Assembly (NCBI GenBank): GCA_021234155.1
Contig: JAJEKV010000056.1
Coordinates: 8,632,458 to 8,696,457, forward strand
Direction: 5' to 3'
Length of the DNA stretch: 64,000 nt
Origin: Isoetes taiwanensis
Taxonomy: Eukaryota > Streptophyta > Lycopodiopsida > Isoetales > Isoetaceae
Of the stretch, positions 36,605 through 50,109 are shown piece by piece (position 1 is the first letter of the stretch; every line of letters starts with the position of its first letter). The notes under the pieces were generated by a model. The model did not search any database, was not told where the DNA came from, and worked only from the letters and a program-made list of their open reading frames with translations. Both the position numbers and the translations under genes were made by a program.

Positions 36605-39015
36605 AGTACTTAAAACCATCGCCAAATCTTGGTCCATTAATTCTTTATGACTATTTTAATAACCATCGATGCAAAACGTGAGCACTTCTAACGTGGCTAG
36701 CAACGAATCAGAGATAGTGGAAATTGCCGCCGTAACCATTAGGTCGGGCTGATTGGTTTCCCCGCAAAACCAAATTTTACCATGTGATTTTACGCCATCG
36801 GCTTTGCCATGCCGGGCAAGGCTTCTAATAGAAGAGGCTGGAGATGATCTCGGGTTATGGGGCCTAAGACCTTCGCGACTGTTAACAAAATTTCAAAATT
36901 TCATGCTTGGGCAACCTAAGCTTATGCTAAATTTAACAAATTCAACCTGAACGTGTTCCAGAGTATAAATTTTGCTCCAATTCAAGAAGGGCCAACGAGG
37001 GGGAAGCCAGCAAGTAAAATGCCCAAATTCCGGGCAACAAAAGGATGAGCAAGCAATTGAGAGTATCGTAACACTCGCGAAAGACATTTTTTCATTTTTC
37101 AAGAACTCGAACTCTTTTACCTTCGTAACAATATAGTACGTAACCATGAAAGGTTTGCTCCTCAAACAATAAGTTACCGTGATGTTGTTCAAGCAAGCAT
37201 CGAAGTTCCGTGTTGGGGAATCCATCTCCAAAGTTGGGGAATCCATTTCAACCGAAAGCCATCGACAATGGGAATACGCCCCATTTCCCAGAAGCCCATG
37301 CATATTTCTGGGTTTTACAAAGGACCTGTAGGAGTTTGCCCGAGAAACATACAACTCAGAATTCTCATTAAATATAACACTCAAGGAATTCAAATCAAAC
37401 TGAATTCACCACATAGGCAATGCACTCCATGTAATTAACCTCGATAAAAAGAAATCTATACGATTTAAGGCACCAGCCGACTTGCACCATGGCATCTTTT
37501 AATAAGCTTAGAAAAACTTTGTTGCTCACGCCCATCTAGTTCGTGAGAAATAATTTTGGACAAATGCAAAGGTCAAGTTGAGATGATGAGATCGCAAGGA
37601 TTTCAACTATTCCTGCAGACAATTGCAGTTTTAATGAGCGCTAGCGGATTTTAAGTGCATAATCAAAGCAAAAAACTTCAACGCGACACATAAAAAATTT
37701 ACCCCTGCTTATTAATGTTAATTTGGCAAACCATCGTACATCTTGAGCAACACCCTTCAAGGTACTTTGATCTTTTGCTCATAGAAGCGCGGCGAGCCTT
37801 AAACTTCAAATCGAAGCTTGAAGTTAAAGCAAGCAAAAGATTTACCTTTATTTGTATTAATTTGCTGTCAAGGGCTGCCTTAGCATAAGCTTCAAAGGAC
37901 TTTGATTACACGGACTCACGGACCATGTATTTGGGGCCACCAAGATCACCTCGAGCTCGTTGTCGGAACAATGTAGAAGCCTGAACAAAAGCGGGCTGCG
38001 CTACTAATTTAATCTGGCCCATTTTTGTCTCAAACTAGATATTTATAATTCCAAAAAGGCAGCTATTAAATATATATAGGAAGATAAAATATGCACATTA
38101 AACAAATCCTCCTACTCTTAGGACAAAGTCCAATTCGTTAATTTTTTTTTGGACAGCATGTCATGTTCATCTCAACAACAACTAAACATTGGGGTTAACC
38201 CCACTTTTTTCGAACCCTGCTTATTGAATGGCCTAAGAATTTCAAATTATCTCAAGTTTAGACATAACTTATTAGGTCCTTTTCCGTCCAAGCTTCAAAT
38301 GAACACAAAAACGTTAAGAACATGAAATGCTTCTTAATCATAGGTTAAGGGTACAACCATTAAACATTTGTGTAGCTCAAATAAGAAGGCATAAATATTT
38401 TCAGTGAACTCATGTTTTAACTGTCATTATCACATGTCTTTGCTCAAGGTGCTACAAATAAAGGAAACTGGTTTAGATTCACACATTACAATGCAGGAAC
38501 AAAAATTTGCAGTGTGTTTAAACAATCCTGCTCAGAATCAACTAATTCTATAATCCTTGAAGTCTAAATTCTAGCTGCAATGAGACTCTTATTTATGTGC
38601 AGTTAAGTCCCATGAGTTCTATGTGCACGTCCAATCTCATCTTTTCCAGAAGATGATACAATAGGTGCCAGGAGATGATACAGTAATAGGGGCCACATCC
38701 AATTTCATTAAAACTTCAGAGCAAAGCTTTCCTGGTCAAGTTTGTGACAATATAATTGTGTGAAACCAACAAGCCAATGCAAGATCCTCAAGCACGATAA
38801 TGTGGCTGCTTAAGTTCAGTTGCTTGCCTTAATAGTCAAAATCCAGGACACGCACAATGACTGGAACAATATTTATAAAAACTGATTCGGTACTGATTTG
38901 TGGTCTTTTGCCGCAATGTTTGAGATCCCAACTGCAAAATTTCAAGCGGCACAAGACCACAGAGCAAAATAAAACAGATATCCTAGACCAAACTTAATGC
39001 CAATGAGAGGAACCT
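36605..39015. other. Intergenic sequence downstream of RPP29
   Basis: The longest item is a 166-codon minus-strand frame (37393-36893) without recognisable motifs; it spans a 21-bp tandem duplication at 37212-37253. The part from about 38.1 kb has the low-CpG, AT-rich look of the RPP29 introns and may include that gene's 3' flank. Confidence 0.45.
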
Positions 39016-39019
39016 GCAC

Positions 39020-40605
39020 CTATAGTTCAATAGTAGCATTCAACTTCTTGTTTGCCTTGGAACAGAAGCTGCGCATGAACAACATGTTGCCAAACAAGGT
39101 AACGTTTAGATTGCCTACTTGCAATACAAATATTGATCCCTTCTTAGGTACCACTGTAACAAGTATGCCATCCATCAGTGTAAAAGATAAAACATGTTAA
39201 AATGCTGGATTTCTCCAAAAGGCCAAGAGATTAGCGAAATTAACAAATACCACATAGTTTGTCATCCTTTGTAATAATGCCAAAAGTGTTCTCTGTTTCC
39301 CTGACCATAACTCCTTGTATCCCAACAAGACTGTTTATTTTAGAATCCAGTACTGCAGCAGGAAAGAAATTAGGCGTTACACAATTGGCATGTTTATAAA
39401 AACTGTGTCCTGAATCCCAAGAAATATACCTGTAACAAAAGCCCCATGTAAATCAGCAGCAAGTATTCTTGATTCTATTGTCACATCACTAATCTCAAGA
39501 TGTTAGAATAACCAGATTACCTTATGGACAAAAGACCACCAATAAAGTTCATACCTAGAACCGTTCAACAGCTTTGCTGCATATAGCTTCCACATCTCAT
39601 GAAGTGGGAGGTAAATCTCATATCTAAAAAAATAATAGAATAGAGTGTAAGTGTGGAAGAACAGAAAAGACAGTCCTGCAAAATCCAATCAGGAATACCA
39701 GTCCGTAACTTAGTATTGAAATTCCAAATAGGGCAAAAGACATGGTGCACAAGAAAACATGTTCGTAGAAACAGGCCCTTCACATATTCAAATGCAAAAC
39801 TGCACACTGAAACAGTAGATGCACCAATCATGGAGTGTTTTTACTCACTTTTGATCTCTTTTAGCCAAATGGAATAGACCCATCTTCCGATGCTTTCTCA
39901 GAGATAAATGCTTTCTAGACCGTAAACCAATTTGCCTTTGAGCACGTTCACGTGCCCTATCCGCTGCTACACCGCGTGTGGAGGGATTGTCAAGTTGCAC
40001 AACTTTGTTTTGAACTTGATCTAACACAGCATACATGTCTCTGGGTGCCTTTCTGCTTGTATGCAACAAGTTGCATAACAGGGACTTTACAGCATTTTGT
40101 TTGTTTTCAAAAACCTGCAGTACATTTATGAACTGTTTTGTCTACTAAATAGTTTAATGATTTCACATTGCACACTCGTATGTGATAATACTAGCCAGCC
40201 TTTATAAGGAAATTTTCTGCTCAATAAAATCTTACTGACTAAATCTCGACTGTATGAGGAAATGGTCATTGGCACACACTGCTAAAAATAATGCACGTAC
40301 CTGAAATTGAGATGCAAGAGATCCATTTAGAACAGACTTGCAGAGTGGAGCATATACAGGATCTTGATTTTTTAAACCTGCAGGCAAGATTACACTTACT
40401 TTCAAAGTAAACATAGAAGATTCTTTCTAAATGCATATCTACCAAAAAGTGTGAGTTTACCTTGAGATGGAGAAGACGCCGTATCTTTGCATGCAAATGG
40501 TGATGGGCAGGCCTTCTGCTTTTGCTGTTGTTGCTGCTTTTGTTCCAAAATGGCGAGACGATTTTTCTTTTTATTAGAAAGCAGTACTGAATTTGCAGGC
40601 TCCAT
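39020..40605 (-). CDS. POP4: Ribonuclease P/MRP protein subunit RPP29 (POP4), seven exons, 283 aa
   Basis: Minus-strand exons in transcript order: 40605-40461, 40377-40301, 40114-39849, 39623-39555, 39488-39430, 39352-39251, 39153-39020. All introns are GT-AG; the exons total 852 nt, in frame, ending in TAG. The start is well supported because an in-frame TAA lies 9 nt upstream of the ATG. The N-terminus has a Lys-rich stretch and a short Gln run (QKQQQQQKQK). A basic middle segment (RARERAQRQIGLRSRKHLSL, then RKHRKMGLFHLAK) leads to the plant-conserved LPLHEMWKLYAAKLL, then LAADLHGAF, GIQGVMVRETENTFGIITKD and the terminal VVPKKGSIFVLQVG strand. The last three segments are the Sm-like barrel of the UPF0086/Rpp29 family. 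The protein is a subunit of nuclear RNase P (tRNA 5' maturation) and RNase MRP (rRNA processing), acting in the nucleolus. Exon 5 (59 nt) has the least certain acceptor; I chose it because the alternative site gives an early stop. Confidence 0.93.
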
Positions 40606-41135
40606 TCCTTGTTAAACCCTAAATCCAAAACGTATAGCTTTAATTACAAATCCTCAACACTAGTCTTCTTTCATCAGCAGCAGCGTTTCCACAACGGAAT
40701 CACAGGTAAGAGATAATTCTTATATACGAAAGAGACCAGCAGCTGCAATAGTGATCGGGAAGCAAGGATCAACTAGAAAAGCTATGCTGATGAGACTAGT
40801 TTCAGCAAAACGCGAAGAGCAAGGAGGCATCCATTTGCGACCCTGTCTCTATAGATATCTATTGGTAAGCGGATCTCTGTATGCTTTAATCGCTGGTGGT
40901 CGCTATCAGATCTAAAAACTGTGTTCGCGTTGATCTGCTTCTGCCAGAGGATTTACGGCATTTAGGTTAGCCTCTATTGATTCCTGTTGATTTTTCCCTC
41001 TTTGCTCCGTATCAAATCCCCTGTTTATAGAATCCCCTGCTATGAGAAGGACCATTGGATGACATTCTAAACTACATTAAGTCCATGGAGGAACATCTGG
41101 TTCATTTGAGAAGAGTATTAGAAATCTTTATTCTA
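40606..41135. promoter_or_regulatory. 5' flank of RPP29 (presumed promoter region)
   Basis: Placed only by position upstream of the RPP29 start. A telomere-box-like AGGGTTTAA on the minus strand (40611-40619) lies just before the start codon; such AAACCCTA-type boxes are common near plant translation-related genes. No TATA box was assigned with confidence. Confidence 0.35.
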
Positions 41136-41139
41136 TTCT

Positions 41140-44100
41140 ATTCTTTATGCTAAACTCTAGAAGTGCTATTTTGCAATAAGTAAGGTGGAATACGTCGGGC
41201 ATGTAGTGACACTAGAGGGAATCTCCATCGATTCAGCAACGATTATGGATAGTCAATGAAAACGTAAAGAACGTGTCCAAGAGAAGCTTCTATGCCTCAA
41301 GCATTTATTGTAGGCAGTTCATAAAATATTTTATTAAGGAGCAACCCTTCTCGTGATCTCATTAAGCATAAGAAAGTCAAAGATTGATTTGCACATTACC
41401 AATGTGATGCAAGTGAGTGGCAACTGGAGGAGTCCTCAGCGCAAGAAGGAAGAGTAACTTCATATGACTCCAAAAGATGAACTATGTCGAGCAACATCGT
41501 TTCTCACCCATGATCGAATGTCTAAAGGTCAAAATCATGTAAAAGCTTTAAGATATGAGGCATTATTTGCTTGGAGGCAATTTGCATTTGGATACGTATT
41601 CACCAAAGCCCTCAATATATCTTCAATTTGAGGTGGCACGCCGGATGGAATTTCTCAATATATGACTGGTGTCAGTCTATAACCGTAAACTAAATGTGGC
41701 TTGATGACGTGACTTCTCTATCTACTCATTGGATTCGAAAGGGATTTCGCAATGCCATCTCCACTCTCATTCAATGAATTCGCAAAAGATTGAAGAGGTT
41801 TTGCATCAAGCAAAGAATTCAAGAAGGAGAAGTAGTCCTCGTAGCGAAGCATTAAAAGGACGATAAAGGAAGAGAAGCTTATAGAAGATATAAAAAGGAA
41901 GGCAACCTTTATATCACAAGGACAATCGCTATGTCCCCAGAGGCATCGGCAAGAGTTTAATTCTTCATGATACCAATAGCCAAACTAAGTCAGCCACATC
42001 GATTCATGATAAGATAAAAGTAGTTACTTGGCTCGCATGGAGAAGAAGATCACCACCACATTCACGTCGCCTATTTCAACAAAGGAAAACAGCAACAATC
42101 AATTTCGAACCTTAGGAACTCTTGGCGCGCTAAATGTGAAGTAGAAAGTTGTGAGCATGGATTTTATAATCGACTTCCAACGCTATAGCCGGTGTTTTAG
42201 AAGTAGTGCCCGACAAGCATCAAACATGACTCCACTTTTGTCCCACAATTAAGATACAACTCAACAATCAGCTCTCATTAAGCAAAGGAAATATCCGACG
42301 CATCGATGCCAAGGGAAATCATCTCTAACAGACCTTAAGTTTATAAGTGCCTAGCGACATCTTGACACGACTCAAAGTTGTCCTGAGCATCATCATTCCT
42401 AAACCGATGATGGGCAAAGTGAACGCGCATAAATAAGATATATTAGAAGACATGTTGAGAACTATGTATGGAATATGCAAATAAAATGGGATGACTATAC
42501 GGCATTTGGTAGAGCTCGTAGATAATAGTACCAAGAAAGAATCCTCACAAATGTTTTCCTTATGATAAATTATGGCTATCAATGCTTCACACCGACACCT
42601 GACATAACACAGCTAGTTGTCCAAGGTGAAGCCTCAATAACGCCGAAGGAGATGCAAAGAATTGGTTGAAGAATTTCGACGCCCACCTCTTGGCGCCAAG
42701 AAGTGCACAAAACAGCATAGCCGATACAATGTAATCAAAAGAAATTTCGGTGAGGGATAATGTTTGACTCAAAATAAAAGTCAAACAAACAAACCTACAC
42801 ATCAAGATTTGCAAGAAGCTGTCAAGGTAATGGACCATCAAATCATTCAAAGGATGGGGATCTCCCGCAGAGACTTGACAGCCATGCCTACATAAGCCTT
42901 CTTAAGTATACCTAATCCGTGAGGGAGATATTGGAGACTCCAACTTTATTGGTAATGACCGAGAATAACTTGAGATTGTTCCGTAGCTCTTCTTCATGTT
43001 ACAGGCAAAAATAAGAAGATCTCAAGTCCTCCAATATTTGGTCTAGTGGAAACATTTATCGCTGAAGATGCGACGCGGCATACCTCTTAAACGTCCCTGA
43101 TCATTAAAAGCAAGACCTACAGCTTTACTTAACAATGCAAGGGACAACTTCATCGATATTGTTTCCATATCAAAAGAGAAGATGAGTGCATGCATTCAGC
43201 CAGAGATCCTGACAACACCGATCAAAAGAGTGTATTCTCCATTCATCTATGAGTAGTCGATGCATGTAGAGACAAGCATGGTCATGCGTGATGATGGGAT
43301 CATCTTGATGTTTTTATGCCATGATTTAATGCCCATAGATTGCTAAGCATGCATGAGTCCTAGATGAGATCATGGATAAGTGCATGATAGGAACCACTTA
43401 GAGTCTCGCTATTATGAAGGATAAGCCACCTCCTACTAAGGGTGCCGAAGGTGTAGGCATTAGACATGCATCCATCTTAGGCATGATAGGACACATTCCA
43501 TGGCCATTATGGGGTAAGCATCCCTATGCTGGGGAAATGTTGTATTCATATAGGCTACATTAAAAATAAAAAGGAGGTAGACCCTGGGGAAACCACAATT
43601 TATTAAATTAACGTATGCATACTTGGTGGGCCAATCAGGCAATATAACAAATGGATGTGGTTAACATCACGACATGAAAATGAATATAGCCTTTACATTT
43701 ACCGATATAATTAAATGTCATAATTCTATTTTCATAATAAATTTAAGTGTTAACTTAAATACTATTATTATTGCATGCCATTTGTGTTCATTTCACCTTA
43801 CGTAATGCCGAGGGATAGCATTGTGGATGGGGGGAGAGGGGATGACGCTCTTCTAGAATATAATGATAATTACGATATTTGAGCTCCACGCTACTATACA
43901 ATCTATATTAATAGACTTTATATGCACCAAGTATCATACAAAGCACATAACTTTAGCCAACCTTAGGAGGTGATCCATTTCCACATGGTTTCTATAGGTG
44001 ATCCCGCCACATGGACGCTTCCATTGGAGCCAAGGTGAGCTCCCCATGGGAACCCTAACACCTAAAAGGCTAAACCCTAAACCTAGACCACTTTTGGCTC

Positions 44101-45000
44101 CATCAACTTCTAATCCACTAATTCTTTTGCCCTTCCACCGCTCTCCGAGGATCGCCTTCGACACCGAGGTTGCGTGAGCGCCCCGGAAGCACAAGCTGCA
44201 GATGAGGGCTTCATTCCACTAACCACCTCGCTAGGAGGATGGAGAACTGTGGAGTCAGCGGCACCACAAGAGTAGGCACTTCGAGACCCAGGGATAAGTA
44301 ATATTGTGTCCTAGGTTTACTAGAACCCATGTCTCCGGTGCATGAACCCTAGTCAATGAACCCTGTCTCGACAACTATAAGCCAGATGTATGTGATTAGG
44401 ATCAGCTGTTATTTTTGTTATTTATCATGTTATCTTGATATATGATGATGGTTGATCTTATGTTTGCACCTCTTCCGTGATGGGAATGGGGGTATAGATC
44501 TAGTAGCCATTATTTAGATAATGCTCCCTAGTTTGTGACCCATTAGTTCCCATTATTAAGCGGCCTGCGCATAGAGCCCACCCGCTGCCAAAGGTCAGAG
44601 TGACTGAGCACCATATAATCTGTCAATGGTGGTAAAGTGGGAAGTCCGCCGAGCCGCTAAATACCGGGGACCCATGGCCAGGGTTTATAGTCAATACTAC
44701 AACGGAGGCGAGTCCCACACTCGGATCAATGATGTCGCCTCGGACTCTCAAGAGCCGCAGCATGTCCACCGCTCTTGTTTTGGGGAGTTCACCGATGACG
44801 CGGTGTCGCCATGATTCTCTGTTTGTCCATGGAGCCACCGTATCGAGGGGAGATGCAATTTTCCCGGCTCTTCATCTGAATAAAAGAGATGCAACCCGTA
44901 GGTCTCGCTGGATGATACCATGGAACACGCTCCTGTGAGGGTTATGGTCACGACAGAGCCCGGATGAAATTTATCCGGCAAAGTATGCAGACAGGAGGGG
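41140..45000 (+). mobile_element. Ty3/Gypsy LTR-retrotransposon fragment (copy 2, plus strand), with 3' region
   Basis: Broken polyprotein pieces appear in element order. Around 41455-41660 are RNase H-like scraps (RHYLLGGN, then a DTYSPKPSIY stretch where the family has a D..T.HKSL motif). At 42403-42426 is TDDGQSER, the integrase (H)PQTDGQSER motif, followed in the same frame by YVWNMQIKWDDY and MINYGYQCFTP (atg at 42562), which correspond to the conserved core end of Ty3/Gypsy integrase. Stops and small indels interrupt the frames, so it is dead. From about 43.2 kb onward no protein is visible; that stretch probably holds the 3' non-coding region and LTR, but I could not fix LTR ends. The part from about 42.4 to 44.9 kb is homologous, in inverted orientation, to 12.9-15.8 kb. 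Confidence 0.75.
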
Positions 45001-45004
45001 CGGT

Positions 45005-48000
45005 TGGAAGGTCAACCCTAGCTATTGTCTATTGCCACCTCTAAGTTACGCCATAACTCGACCGGACGATTCCGAGACCCTAGCCACAAATAATTTCCTT
45101 TGAGTCCGAAACTGCAGGAGCCCCTATTTGATGTATTTATTATTAGAACGTAGCTGGGCGATGTCGCATTATTGGTCGATGTGTGGAATACATTTATGGC
45201 ACTATATACTTCGTGCAATAGAATGTTATAGATAGATAAGACTGGCAAATTTTAGGCCAAGATTCTGCAAATGGTTTTATGCAGAAAAGGGGATGGAATT
45301 GAAGTTAAGAAAAGTTTTACACCGAATCAATGGTTTTAGAATAGATTCTTCACCATGTGCTGCCGTATACGGTTGCCAGACGCTTCACGCCGCTCCTCCT
45401 CGCGAAGAGGGATGAAGCTTTTTCCATGACCTATGCAATGCCATGTCCGGATTTATCAACCGGGCTGCCCAAAGATCCGGATGTAATAACCTCCGATGTC
45501 CGAGAGGTTCGTGAGTAGATGAAGATACTGGAGAAGCGCATGAATTTATCCGGGACTGACAAGTAAACAATTTTCCTTTTTCATTCCAATGGTTCATGTT
45601 CGTGATTTAGCATTCTCATTCAGATTTTGTATGTATATACACACATTGTGGAGCCAGTATATGGGGGTGAGGTGTATATTTCAGGGATTCCTAGATCCCA
45701 CATTTCTAAGAATATGCCAAGATCCAACGAACCTAAAAACAATAAGGATAGTGCAATAAAGCATGGGAAAGTCATTTGATTCTTCCGCTTAACAATTGTG
45801 GCATTAAATTGAAGAAGAAGGATTGGTTTTGTCCAGGAAGAGTAGAGTTGCCAAGTTTGTGATAGTTAACACAAAAAATTGTATGAACGACAGTGAAACA
45901 ATTAGTAGTATTAGAGATAGATAGATCGACGTATTTTTACTGCCATGCCCAATTATCGCATCAATTGTCGCATTGGTTTTGCTACATGCTTAGTATTAGT
46001 AACATCTTTGATTTCAGGTGGAGGTGAATATATGCATACATAATTATGTGGTATATTATCTTAAAACATGTAGATGTTGGTGCAAGTCGGGTTAAATAAG
46101 AGATTCATATTTATTTTCCCTGCTTCACAATAATTTTCCATGGCCTTGTCCTTAAGGACTAAGTTACAATAGCCGGAACCAATAATTGCAATACATGATA
46201 ATATCCCAAAGAAGAATTACATAAACTCAAGCCTACTACGCAGACATTGTTAGTATTCTACAATTTATCTCAGATATTCCATGCTTCTCTTTAAATAGTC
46301 AAATGTTCATGGTCATCAACTATGTGGAAGTGTACCATCATATTTTTTGTCCTCCATTGTTTTCACCATCATTGGTCGTGAATGGCATTCCATGATTAAC
46401 TCGCTATCCAAGGACGAGCAATCATCTACTATTGCATTTTCCCTGCACTCCACGATAAGGATGCAAACTTTGAGCTCAAATGAAGCTTCTAATAGATAGA
46501 GAGTTCTTTTGATATTAACTTTGTCATGCCTAAATGGCATCCTCAAAATTTCGCCAAGCAAGAGGCACAATAAATACATTATTAACTATGTAGTTATATC
46601 GAGCATGCGTTTTATTGATCCATATTTTAACAAAGCACATTAAATACCTCATAGACCCAATCTCTTTGAGTTAGCCTGTCAAAAAAGAAACTATATTAGT
46701 ATGAGACATAATGAAACTTTCTAAGTTGTTGAATCAAACATTGTGGGAGATGTTTATGTTCTAAGCCCAAATATATGTTCAAGAAGTTATTTCTCAGATG
46801 TGTTTAAAGAAAAAAAAATGTAGAAATGTATATAACAATCTCGCATGTACCTCCAATATTTCGCCAAAACTCCAGAAGCAAAGCATATGATAAACTCAAG
46901 GCAAATGTTAAAACAAAGAATGCTAAAGACATACTCACCTAAACCCCCGCTAAAGAAAATGGTAAAGACATACAATATGATGTCTATTGTCACCTGATCC
47001 ATCTACTTCACAAAGAAGATCAATAGAGCCTTTCTTAAAGCCGGTCTAATAAAGTTCTTGCAAAAGATCTCGATCATGATCCGTGATGGACTGTGGCATA
47101 GTGTGGTTCCAAGGTCAACGATAAATAGAGGTTTGCATGTAAACATGTAATTTTTTTTGCGGTGTAGCCCAAAAAGGAGGTAACGCTTTCTTCATCATGA
47201 ACTAAATCCGATGCAGATGAAATTAAGAAAGAGGAATTTAAGCCTAATAACGATATCTTTAAATAAACATTTGTCAGATAAATGAGCCCTTCTAAATGAT
47301 CTCGCCTTCACCGCAAGCAATGGTAAATGTCAGCCTTTGATGAAACAAATATGTTGGAAGCTAAGGGCCATTATTCCGCTTCATTCAAATGGGACGCTTG
47401 AGTTAAAAGATCCGGACTTTAATAAAGATGGGATGAATCTGCTGATGAGGATGTTATGTTCGAATAAGCATTACTTGTTAAGAGAAAATGCATGAGATTA
47501 ACTAAAAAACTGTTAGTATAGAGCTCGAACATTAGTGAACGTATGACAAACCGATAAACATCAGAAAACTTACAATATTATCCAAGATGGAGCTCCTCTA
47601 CTACAACAATTGGAGGCAATTATTTATAGAAGGGTACCATACCTAATAAATAAAGATTAATTTAAGTCAGAATATTTGTATGTCCAAATTGGCATTAAAA
47701 GCATGCATGACCATAAAAGTTGTAAACTCATATTCTCGGCTCATATAACATGTTGTCATGTTGTAAGCCTTTTTTCAATGTCCGATATCATAATTCGTGC
47801 GAATTGAGCAATAGTTGTCCGGGAATACCGCTACTTGAATCTAAAAACTACTTCCAATCTCTATTTGATATGTGCATAGTATAAGAAAAAGGATTCATGC
47901 TTCAAATGACCTCGCCACAACATTTTCGTGATAATGATTTTCCAGCTTGAGATCTTCAATTCCAAACTAACAAAGACCAACAAAGACGGTTAAGCAATAT

Positions 48001-49535
48001 GCTTTGATAGTAATATTCAAGCAATTTCAGATTCTTAATGCTAGAATTACCCGGAATAGGCCTCAACGTCCCCTTCGTGATCAAGGCCAAATATCCCGCA
48101 TTAGACCTAAAATCCTTCTACCTAAGACTATCCGCAAAATCACAAATCCACACCTGCAACTAAGCCCCGGGTATAATCAAGAAGCACTTGAAAAGGCCTA
48201 AAATCGGTGCACATCTAGATGTCTTCAAGAACTATGCATACCATTCCAACGGTAAATAAAAAAGGTAGACGTTAACTTAAAAGGCCACCGCTTTCTTGCC
48301 ACTAAAAATAGAGAGACATACAACTTCCACGCCAATGCACCGCCGATCAGGAACTTGAAGCTATGCTTGCAAGTTTACCTTATAACATCTTCCTGCTCAA
48401 CCATAGCTTATAACTCCATCTCTCGCCAATGTCCATATTCGCACTTCCCTGCTCATACTCATAAATCTAAAATGGCTACAACGGCACTTGAAAACAAAGC
48501 TCTCTAAGAAGGAAAATGACTAATTTCAAAGAAAAAATCGGGGCGATTCATGAGGATGGCATGGCCGGATTGAGTATATAGAATTCTATTCTCTACAATC
48601 AACTGCTTATCCCCGCGAAAAGCTAACGCAGAAGAAGAAGATGCAAGAGCTGGCGATGCTTGAAGAACACATTAAGAAGAATGGTCATAATCATTATGTA
48701 GATCCACCGCATTCGAGAAATACGCAGAATTTTGCCGCTTTTTAAAACATGAAGAGAATAAGCGGCCCGTGACTGCCCAACTGATTCCCAAAGCCAAGAA
48801 CTCCAAAAGTAGGAAAAAATGTCAAGGCTAAATCTTTATGTTGAAAGAGCTAAAGATTGGCAAACCAAACCTGGTCGAAGATGAATGAGCGCTCCGCAGG
48901 GGATTCTCACGCGCATTCATCATCGCCCAACTTTAAACCTTTTGCCGCCGGGCTAAGAGCGAGGAAATTTAAGATTTGAACTTTGTATTCAAAAGAAAAA
49001 TGTACCGCAGCTACTTTGAAACGAGCGTGACTAAAATTTGAAAAATTTGTTCCCAAGAACAGCCATGCATGCTTCCACGTCGTATGCCCGCAGCACAAAA
49101 CCAAGGCATCCCATTTTAATAAAGAAGATATGGCTGTATTCAATTTATTATGGATGGATGGATTATCACCACCTTCTCGGTAGTTTATTGTCGCATAGCT
49201 TACATTGTTATGTTTGCTTTTCGCCGATGTTTCCATGGCTTCATAGGGACGTTAAATGACACCTCCTTGTCCTCTTCTCGTTGTCCGCCATCCCTGCACG
49301 GGTTAGACCGGTGACCCATGCGATAGATGTTGGCCGGATGGACAGCGTTCGGATATAGGGAAGGTGTTGTCATTTTATAGGGTGACCAGGTATCATCACG
49401 ATCATCTATATAATAATGTTTTAGTTCATATCTTCAATGGAGCTCTAGATCAGACGACCATGATCATTTGAGCAGATCCGACAGCCATGACCACATCTAA
49501 CCATTTCAAGCTTCGTCGTGTAAACACTTTTTAGT
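45005..49535. other. Unrecognised intergenic stretch
   Basis: Short frames only, the largest being 109 codons at 49236-48907 (minus) and 87 at 46579-46316 (minus). None shows a family motif. The first few hundred bases may be the outer end of the Ty3/Gypsy copy. Confidence 0.45.
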
Positions 49536-49539
49536 TCCC

Positions 49540-49854
49540 TTGCCCTACTCATCGATGTGGGAGCACAAACATCCAGCTTTGGATCGATTCTGCGCTTGTT
49601 TCCATGGCTGCTTTAGAGGACAAAAGAGTATAAGGTTGAGGAATGCAAAGACGCTGTTCGCCGTAAAGAAATCCAGAACACAAAGCCAGTCAAAGATGAT
49701 GTGCTTCCACCATGACACCGCACCTATCAAAGTACTTTCTAAAGAAAATGCAGACTCAAGCTCTCAGTTTTCAGATGGGCGTGATGTTCCGCAAGTGATT
49801 GATGCCCTTACAAAACCTGGAAGGTCAGTGTGGGATGTGCTAACTAAGCCATAG
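49540..49854 (+). other. Unidentified 104-codon open frame, possible exon remnant
   Basis: The frame from 49540 encodes a Lys/Arg/Ser-rich stretch (AVKKSRTQSQSK) and a C-terminus ending in ALTKPGRSVWDVLTKP before TAG. A TTTTTTTTT tract and AT-rich sequence follow. I do not recognise a family. The composition is more protein-like than most frames here, but there is no matching frame beside it and no clear splice signal that links it to other exons. It may be a last exon, a gene fragment or chance. Confidence 0.25.
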
Positions 49855-50109
49855 CTTTGTGTTACTTAAAACATTGAATATTATTGATTTTTTTTTTCGC
49901 ATTCACTGTAGAATTACCAGTTGATTCTGTTATGCTAGAGAATCCTGTTGTTGATACAGAGAGGTTTCCATATTCAACTCATTTTCATCTTCTATTTATT
50001 CATGTAGTAGTTCCTGTTGTGTAGGTATTCAGGATGTTCCAATGTACTAAAAACTGGTTTGACAGCAAAACATAAACTCCTTGCCTCGGATTTAAATGGT
50101 GTATTGATG

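Noticed and set aside
42587-42850. 87-codon minus-strand frame similar to one at 15433-15624
   Set aside because: The protein-level similarity only reflects the shared retroelement; the sense strand encodes integrase and downstream sequence.
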